Shown piece by piece: positions 1 to 22,435 of a stretch of DNA of 22,435 nucleotides. Origin of the DNA: Oppiella nova. Taxonomy: Eukaryota; Arthropoda; Arachnida; Sarcoptiformes; Oppiidae. Location of the stretch: positions 1 through 22,435 of the forward strand of contig CAJPVJ010000599.1 of the NCBI GenBank assembly GCA_905397405.1, given 5' to 3'. Numbering within the stretch: the first letter of the stretch is position 1; each line of letters begins with the position of its first letter. A program made the translations under genes and the position numbers. The notes beneath the pieces are model-generated. The model ran no database searches and had not been told where the DNA came from. It saw only the letters and a program-made list of their open reading frames with translations.

Positions 1-5
1 TGTAG

Positions 6-113
<108 letters not shown>

Positions 114-255
114 TCCAACCCTTGATTGGTGTCGATTCCCTTCTCATACAATATCATTAATTATGATTAAAAAAAGTCGTCTAATATTTAATTAAAATCT
201 CGAATTTGTTTAATTTAATTATTGATTTTAAATTAGGTTTTTATGATATTTGGTA

Positions 256-261
256 AATAAA
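256..261 (+). promoter_or_regulatory. Candidate poly(A) signal of the upstream groucho-like gene
   Basis: This is the first AATAAA hexamer after the TGA at 111-113, lying about 143 bases into an AT-rich presumed 3' UTR. AATAAA-like strings are common by chance in such DNA, so this is only the best-placed candidate. Confidence 0.3.
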
Positions 262-2940
262 TATCATATTCAATGATTTCAATACTTTACAATTACTGTA
301 TAATTTAATTTTTAATTACTTTTAATCAAAAATTGTTTCATAATTAAAAAATACATTTAAACTCTTATTTAACTGAAAGTTAAATTCCATTAAAAATCTT
401 ATTTATCATGAATGAATTTGTGTAATTTATTTTAAGCAATAATAACAATAAACCTATTGTGTTGTAAATTATTATATATTTTAATAGCAACCATATTACA
501 TTATCCAAAGTTTTGATGAAAAATTTTAATGTGAGTAACACTGTTGAGATAGATTACATTTGTACAGTACTGTAGATATTAGTGAATAAGTGTTTAGTAC
601 ATTGTTTAATTATTTCACAATTTGGAAACATTCTCTATTGACTTCATTTACTAATAGAAACACAATTTTATACAATTATTATCTTATCTGAGACTAGAAT
701 TCAAAGAACAAATAATAGGATTAAATGAAATCATTTGTGTTCCTTAAAGGAAAGCTGATAAACCAAATCAAATAATTGAGTATTATATTAATATACGAGT
801 GATTTGAATAATCTCCAATTTTAAGATCTCGTTTAATTTCAACTCAAATACTAATATTCATATTTTAAATAATATTATACTGTATTTGATTTGTCAAGCT
901 TTAGATTGTTTGAACATCGAATTTAAATAAATTGGTTAGTTTTTACACACAAATCTTATCATGGTGTAGTTGTTTTATGAATAAAAATGATTAGAGTTGA
1001 TTGTATAAATTTTATTATATAACAAATAAAATAATTAATCTAATAAAACAGCCTTTATTTGATAAATATTTGATAAGGTATTAATAAATCAATTTACAAA
1101 TCAGATGTTGATCAAATCTAACATTATATTCTATGAACTCAAACAATTATGTACAAATGAAAATCTATTATATTGATCGGAAAATGTCTTGTTTTCTGTC
1201 TATTCTAAATGTATTTAAATAATCTATGCTTTCATTATATTAATAGCCTTAACGAATCAGCTTTTGTTTAGTTTTTTAACCAATAGTTTACTACACAATA
1301 GGAAATATTACGAAAAGAGTCATATATTTTAAGAGAACTTTGAAAGAGAAATGATAGCTTTGTTTATATCAATAGTTTTTCTATAATGAATGGTTTGGTC
1401 TAAAGAATCGATGTCTCAAAAGATACTTATTATGTGAAGTAAAGACCAATTATATGAGTCAATAGTAAATTGCAATTTATATATAGAAAGAATTTATAAC
1501 AAATAAATCCAAGCATTTTGTGTATACAAATAATAGCGAAAGTATGACTTCTATGTCAATAAATTCTTGAATTATATGTACTGGATATGTTATCTCGTTT
1601 ATAAATGCTTTTGACTTCAAGTTTGACTTCATTTCACTTTACATTTGGGATCATTAAAAAATTGATTGACTTTTAATTAATGTTTGGCCAAAAGTGCATT
1701 CAATCTTACATCAAAGTTTAATTAACTTATAAACACTTGTTATACAAAATACCGTATGAGTCCCAACGCTAGCATTAAAATAATTATTTAAAATACTAAA
1801 TAATTTTTATGCATTAAGAAAATGTGTATTTCATTTAGTAATGAGTTTACTTTTAATTATTTTAGTGAAAACCAATTATTTACGGATTTAGACAAATATA
1901 CGAACATAAAAATTATTAAAATATTAACACCATTTTTAATTTGTGTTATAAAAAAAAGGTTGTAATTATATTATTATAAAACTAAAACTGTATGAAACAT
2001 TAACAAATGTTAGCCAAATGTTTTATTATTATTAATATTTTGTTTTTTAATTCATATCACTTATTATTTTTTATTCAAACTGATGTCTGACTTTTGAAGT
2101 AATTTATAAAAAATATGAAATATCTTTAGACCTCGAGAGCAGATAAAAGTAAACAAAAATTAATGGAAAATTGTCTCAAATAAATAAAATCACAAATCAT
2201 TCGCAAATATTATACTATATTTTGAGCAAAGTTTTGATTTTTGTATAAATAAATTGTGATTTATGTTTAAGACTATATTTTCTACACTTAAATCAAATGA
2301 CTTAATAAATGTGTCGTTGTTTTAAACGTTCACATTTTGATGGTTTTGGTCGTCTCCCAAATTGTGTGCAAATTCTGAGCGCATATTCTTATCGACTGTT
2401 TTTTGAAAGAAAAGTTTGTCTGTTATATAAATACTCGACAGTTATCTGAAAGCAAATACAAGTGAAGACACCGTTTATTTGTATTTCTTTAGCCAATATA
2501 TAAACAGACTTTAAGTCTCAAGTCGTCAGTAGTCGTCAACGAAAAATACTAAACACATTGAGTTTCACTCATTTCCAGAATATCTCATCAAATCATAAAT
2601 CAAATGAATTTCATTCATCCCTTTCATGCGCTCATTTAAAAATACATTTCTCACTGAATATTTTAAAGTTAACTATTTTTTAATTAAACGCTTATGTGTT
2701 AAACATTTAATTCTTGCTTTTAATTACAGAATTTTCTAATTATGAATATTATAATTTATATGATTGAAAAGTTTTGCTAATTATGCACCCAAACAATTGG
2801 TACAATTACTTCATACATTTCATACTTTTAAGTTTATTATAATTTTAATTAAATAAACAAAAGGATTGTAAGGAATGTAAGGCATTAGAAGTGTTTTTGT
2901 GTTTTGAGTGAAGTTTATGTTATTTTAAATATAATTTGCA
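262..2940. other. AT-rich intergenic stretch with no gene seen
   Basis: This is very AT-rich DNA between the upstream gene's 3' end and the next sequence of mixed composition. I saw no long open frame, family-level protein similarity, RNA gene or clear repeat array. It may include more of the upstream 3' UTR and far-upstream regulatory DNA of the second groucho gene, but nothing in it shows this. Confidence 0.6.
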
Positions 2941-2946
2941 TTTATT

Positions 2947-3300
2947 TTGCTAAGTATTTGGGAGAACAAGTTGTGTCTGTTTTATATCGATAACTGTGTT
3001 GTTGTGCGGTATTCCGGACTCGGATGGCAGTCACGGCCCATAAGGTTTGTGTTTCATATGATTTGTACGCTTTTGAACGGTTGGCCCAAAGCGTCCGTAC
3101 CATCAGAAAGAGCTCTCATTCTTATAAACACTCCAAACAAGTGAATGGATGCGAGAGAGGGCTGTCTTTAATCTGAAAAATGTATGCAAAAGTGTAGTTC
3201 CGTTGCAAAAGATTTATTATAAACTCGCTTTTGCTCGACTACTCGCCTAATAATATTGTAGCGGCGGGAGAGGAGGGGGAGGGGAGGGGAGGGTAGCGTT
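2947..3300. other. Less AT-rich non-coding patch upstream of the second gene
   Basis: Base composition rises in G+C here compared with both flanks. A 65-codon open frame (2947-3144) crosses it but resembles no family I know. The patch ends in the G-run tract at 3266-3293. A promoter, enhancer or untranslated first exon is possible. Nothing here decides between them. Confidence 0.3.
3266..3293 (+). other. G-run tract, G-quadruplex candidate
   Basis: Five runs of three to five G are separated by single A or AGA/GGA-type linkers within 28 bases, in otherwise AT-rich DNA. This satisfies the usual G3+ N1-7 quadruplex pattern on the plus strand. It lies about 3.5 kb upstream of the second gene's ATG, so any promoter role is speculative. 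Confidence 0.55.
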
Positions 3301-3549
3301 GTATTTCATGTTCACCGACTTCTTCTTTTACCATTTCTCTGTGTATTTGTAGCCAAACCTCGATTACAGTCAGACATTGATTCTCTGGCCTCTCCTCTCT
3401 CCTCAAAACATACAAAAGTGGGATCTCTTGTGTCTCTCGTGTTCCCTAATGTTGGCCCCAATTCTGTGCTAAACATTGAGTGCCCAACCATTCTCTCACA
3501 GCTACTCAATCGGTGTTCACTTACATCAATGTTCAGCACTTGCTTTCAA

Positions 3550-3591
<42 letters not shown>
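3550..3591. repeat. (ATT)n microsatellite
   Basis: About 14 uninterrupted trinucleotide units. An open frame across this array yields a poly-isoleucine run and is a by-product of the repeat, not a gene. Confidence 0.95.
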
Positions 3592-4257
3592 GCCTTATTT
3601 TTAGGCAAACAGTCATTGCTTTCGACAACTAAACGAGAAAAAGGAGACAAAATTGGCGAAACATTTTTTGTTAGCGTTTGTGTAATGTTTGCTGTTATTA
3701 ACACTTATTTGCGATAACTATTCAATCATTAGCTCACGTTTTAATACAATAAATAATAAATAAAATCATTGACTTTTGACATAAATTATAATAACATTTA
3801 TTGCAATTCATTAGCCAAATAGTTTAGAAATTTCATAACCGAATCGCAATCGATAAAATGTGAATTAATTTATGAATTTATATAAAAATATTATATTTTT
3901 CCAATGAATTTGTAAATGAGTTTATATTTTGTTTTTGAGAATAAATAAATAAAAACTTTTGATCATATATTATATAGATTTATGACATGAATTAGATATG
4001 AAAGACTTGAATTGCATTTGTTTTTATTTTTCGAAAACTATTTTTGGATTATCTTTACTTAAACAGAGATTATTTGAATGGTTAATACCGTCGAGTTTTA
4101 TAACAAAACTAATTTCCATTTTTTGTTTGTAATTGCTTTTCATTGAGTTTTACTGATAATAGCGTTATTAATCTGAAGCGATAAGAAGTGATGCCATGTA
4201 TAGCATGTATGAGGGTATGGAAGTGCAAAAAACAAGTCCACTATTACTGCACATCAC
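3592..4257. other. Intergenic stretch with no gene seen
   Basis: AT-rich non-coding DNA between the (ATT)n array and the pyrimidine-rich minisatellite. I see nothing else in it. Confidence 0.5.
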
Positions 4258-4266
4258 TGCCACCCC

Positions 4267-4306
4267 TGCCATCCCTACCATCCCTGCCATCTCTGCCATT
4301 ACTGCT
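4267..4306. repeat. Short minisatellite, 9-nt units of the TGCCATCCC type
   Basis: About four to five degenerate 9-nt units (TGCCATCCC, TACCATCCC, TGCCATCTC and similar). Related CATCCCTAC units recur inside the R repeats near 5085 and 5680, where a change in unit number makes one of the length differences between R copies. Confidence 0.7.
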
Positions 4307-4564
4307 ACTTAATTTTCATTACGATTATCTGACATATCAGTGAAAAAATTAATCTCTTCTTCACTATTGAATCCATGACAACAACAACACTATCTTTGCG
4401 TTCATGTCTTACAAACTTTTCTGCCGCAACTCAGAGGAGTTCCTCACCATTACATCACTAACACAAACGCATACAAACTAACCACCCCTTACACCAAACG
4501 GGCGGAGACTACCACCACTGCATCTGACAGACAAACATCAAAGTCACCACCACTTCCCACCATC

Positions 4565-4566
<2 letters not shown>

Positions 4567-4602
<36 letters not shown>
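4567..4602. repeat. (CT)n microsatellite
   Basis: Eighteen uninterrupted CT units. It is the only long CT-oriented array on the plus strand in this window; those in intron 4 are GA-oriented. Confidence 0.95.
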
Positions 4603-4605
<3 letters not shown>

Positions 4606-4684
4606 GATTGTCTGGCATTGGGTTCACTATTATTATGAGTGAATTTTCAGTGCGTTTATTGCGTTCATTGCTTTCATTGCATGT

Positions 4685-4813
4685 TATCTCTATTCCGTTT
4701 TTAGTAACAGATTACAAAAAATCGCTAAGTAAGCAACAAAACACTCATCTTCACTTCACTTCTCATAAAACTCCGTTTTGATCTTTTCTTATCAATAAAT
4801 CAACACAACACAC
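4685..4813. repeat. Segment X1, parallel (unreversed) complement of 5277-5405
   Basis: Replacing every base by its Watson-Crick partner without reversing the order gives exactly the sequence at 5277-5405, 129 of 129 positions, at a constant offset of 592. For example CATCTTCACTTCACTTCT here reads GTAGAAGTGAAGTGAAGA there. Agreement fails just outside both ends. The segment sits directly upstream of repeat copy R1, just as X2 sits upstream of R2. It encodes nothing I recognise. The relation cannot come from ordinary inversion or antiparallel copying; see the finding. Confidence 0.97.
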
Positions 4814-5279
4814 TCTGTGTGTGGCATACAGTCAGTGCACAGTCTATGCCATAGTCTATGGTATCTATTGCTGGCAAACCATAGTCCAAAGCCAGTCGAC
4901 GGCGCATAAGCCTCAGGCCATACAAGTGCTGACTGTTTGGCATAACTTTTTAGCAAATAAAAAGATTTTGCCTTCGCTTGTACTCCGTCTTCAGTTTGTT
5001 TCACATCAATGTTTTGGTGAACTTCGCCACACATTTCATATGGTCTTCAAAGGCGTGTCCGCATAACCGCATTCATCGCTCCCATCCCTACCATCCCTAC
5101 CATCCCTTACGAGCTTTGCTGCCGTTTTTAACCTTAATCTCCGCCTTTACTAAACTTTTGGTCATTTGTTTTGCTTTACAACTAATTCAACGGCCAGTGT
5201 ATGAGCCAAATGTGACACAACTCTCAGCCCTCAGTCCTTACAATTAGAGTCTCATTGCACTCAACACTCGTATAATATA
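4813..5279. repeat. Direct repeat copy R1 (about 467 bp)
   Basis: Matches 5407-5876 in the same orientation. By eye I count three substitutions and two length differences: R1 has one extra CATCCCTAC-like 9-nt unit and lacks a 12-nt stretch near 5151. Open frames on both strands are shared by both copies but resemble no known protein, and no terminal inverted repeats, poly(A) tail or RNA-gene promoter boxes are seen. I read it as a recent segmental duplication of unique sequence, not a recognised transposon. Confidence 0.93.
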
Positions 5280-5405
5280 GAGATAAGGCAAAAATCATTG
5301 TCTAATGTTTTTTAGCGATTCATTCGTTGTTTTGTGAGTAGAAGTGAAGTGAAGAGTATTTTGAGGCAAAACTAGAAAAGAATAGTTATTTAGTTGTGTT
5401 GTGTG
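5277..5405. repeat. Segment X2, parallel (unreversed) complement of 4685-4813
   Basis: Partner of X1, and the DNA that separates R1 from R2. The simplest history is a tandem duplication of a unit of about 594 bp (X followed by R), after which one X copy came to be written as its plain complement. The few bases at the X/R junction differ only by one TC dinucleotide, which explains the 592 versus 594 offsets. I cannot tell from the sequence which of X1 and X2 has the original polarity. Confidence 0.97.
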
Positions 5406-5406
5406 T

Positions 5407-5876
5407 CTCTGTGTGTGGCATACAGTCAGTGCACAGTCTATGCCATAGTCTATGGTATCTATTGCTGGCAAACCGTAGTCCAAAGCCAGTCGACGGCGCA
5501 TAAGCCTCAGGCCATACAAGTGCTGACTGTTTGGCATAACTTTTTAGCAAATAAAAAGATTTTGCCTTCGCTTGTACCCCGTCTTCAGTTTGTTTCACAT
5601 CAATGTTTTGGTGAACTTCGCCACACATTTCATATGGTCTTCAAAGGCGTGTCCGCATAACCGCATTCATCGCTCCCATCCCTACCATCCCTTACGAGCT
5701 TTGCTGCCGTTTTTAACCTTAATCTCCGCCTCTACTAAACCCAATGCTAAACTTTTGGTCATTTGTTTTGCTTTACAACTAATTCAACGGCCAGTGTATG
5801 AGCCAAATGTGACACAACTCTCAGCCCTCAGTCCTTACAATTAGAGTCTCATTGCACTCAACACTCGTATAATATA
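5407..5876. repeat. Direct repeat copy R2 (about 470 bp)
   Basis: Second copy of the R unit, about 99% identical to 4813-5279 apart from two short indels. The repeat stops at 5876, and no third X or R copy follows. Confidence 0.93.
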
Positions 5877-6816
5877 TACATTCATACCATTCATTCAAAA
5901 CAACTTTCTATGAGTTCTTTGTTTCGTTACATTCAGTCAATTGTTTTCAACTCTTTTGAAGCAAATGTTTGAATGTTTTTGTGAATTAAGAAAATTATAA
6001 TTTTCATAATAAGTGAATAAAATATGTAATTATATGGAAAAATCTTTATGAATTGAATTAATTAAGCAAAAAAAGTGAACGCAAAGCTATTATTAAACAT
6101 AATTCAAAAGTTGTTAATATATTAGCGCTGAAGACAAGACTGAGCGCCAGAACCGGAAACAGTGTTTAAGTGAAAACTCAATCTCTAATAAATGTGTGTA
6201 AAGAAAGCGAAAGAAAATTAAAATTGCATTCAAAGAGAGAGTCATTTGTCTAAATGTGTTCCTGTATTGAAGTGATGTGAATGACTGATGCAATTGAAAC
6301 CAAAAACAATCGACTCTTTTCACTAATAAACTAAAAGTATGTGAAGTCTGAGCGAGACATCAGTTTGTAAGTGAAGTGAAGTACAGTTTATGCGGTGTAT
6401 TGCGCACAGAGAGCACAGGGAGCACAGGGAGCACAGGGAGAGAGACAGAGTAGAGTGGAGTAGAGTTGTTGTGTTTGTGAGTTAGACTTAGTGAGCGTTT
6501 TTTGTATACGTTTTGTGACATATTATCGATCGGCCAGAGAGTGAGACAGAGAGCACATCCCTGTCTAGTGTTGGCCACCATTCACTACCATTGAATACCA
6601 TTGAACAGCACATCTCCTCCACATCTGTTACTCGCTTTCACTCGCTTTTTATGGACTAAACTGTGATTGTGATGAGAGAGACCATCTCTTTCTTGTAATC
6701 ATCTCAAAGTGTGTTGTTTTTGTCAATTGTCCGCAATATTCATGATATTTATTTCAATACAAGCGCTATATTTGCATCAAACAAATCGCAAACAAAACTA
6801 GAAAATTGTAGAAATC
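5877..6816 (+). other. Presumed promoter and 5' UTR region of the second groucho-like gene
   Basis: Non-coding DNA directly upstream of the ATG at 6817. The transcription start cannot be fixed from the sequence. An in-frame TAG at 6799-6801 closes the frame just upstream, so the ATG at 6817 is the first possible in-frame start. Confidence 0.4.
6412..6438. repeat. Three tandem 9-mers AGCACAGGG
   Basis: Three perfect copies inside a purine-rich AG stretch, probably within the promoter or 5' UTR region of the second groucho gene. No known binding motif is claimed. Confidence 0.85.

Positions 6817-22435
<15,619 letters not shown>

Noticed and set aside
3418-3717. A 99-codon frame with a long poly-Ile run.
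   Set aside because: The run is the translation of the (ATT)n microsatellite, and the rest has no family resemblance.
4685-5405. X1 and X2 as an ordinary inverted repeat (foldback or hairpin).
   Set aside because: The reverse complement of X1 does not match X2; only the unreversed complement does. Antiparallel hairpin pairing between them is therefore not supported.
4792-5844. Six open frames of about 80-90 codons across the R repeats, on both strands.
   Set aside because: They overlap one another in different frames, are paired only because R is duplicated, and resemble no protein family. They are chance frames in a less stop-dense stretch.
6330-6365. A TAAAAG word followed about 30 bases later by TCAGTTTG, considered as a TATA plus arthropod initiator.
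   Set aside because: Both words are weak and common in this DNA, and no downstream promoter element matches. The start site needs transcript data.

Overview
This window is invertebrate nuclear DNA. It is AT-rich and split by spliceosomal introns of about 60 bp to 8 kb, with many simple repeats. All the protein-coding sequence I can support belongs to one family, the Groucho/TLE transcriptional co-repressors. The protein is close to arthropod Groucho and vertebrate TLE proteins. I infer an arthropod, possibly a chelicerate or mite, but the sequence does not settle the group.

Layout. (1) Positions 6-113 are the last coding exon of an upstream groucho-like gene, preceded by its splice acceptor. 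It encodes the end of the WD40 propeller and the family's usual C-terminus. (2) Positions 114 to about 6.8 kb are AT-rich non-coding DNA. This stretch holds microsatellites, a G-run tract and a block at 4685-5876 built as X1-R1-X2-R2. R is a direct repeat of about 467 bp. X2 is the exact base-by-base complement of X1 read in the SAME direction, over 129 of 129 bases, so it is not a reverse complement. (3) A second groucho-like gene runs from its ATG at 6817 past the right edge. Fifteen coding exons give one continuous frame of 546 codons, covering the Q, GP, CcN and SP regions and the first WD40 repeats. The two genes are head to tail, so this looks like a tandem groucho/TLE duplication.

Within the second gene four things stand out. 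The 45-nt Q-domain exon 4 is present twice, in a 128-bp tandem duplication with one mismatch. A 30-nt in-frame cassette-like exon lies between exons 6 and 7. A 14-nt microexon is needed to keep the frame between exons 7 and 9. Intron 4 is about 8 kb, while many of the other introns are short. No RNA genes, CRISPR arrays or transposons could be supported.

Role: by family knowledge, Groucho/TLE proteins tetramerise through the Q domain and are recruited by DNA-binding factors through the WD40 propeller to silence transcription. If both copies are expressed they could form mixed tetramers; that is inference.
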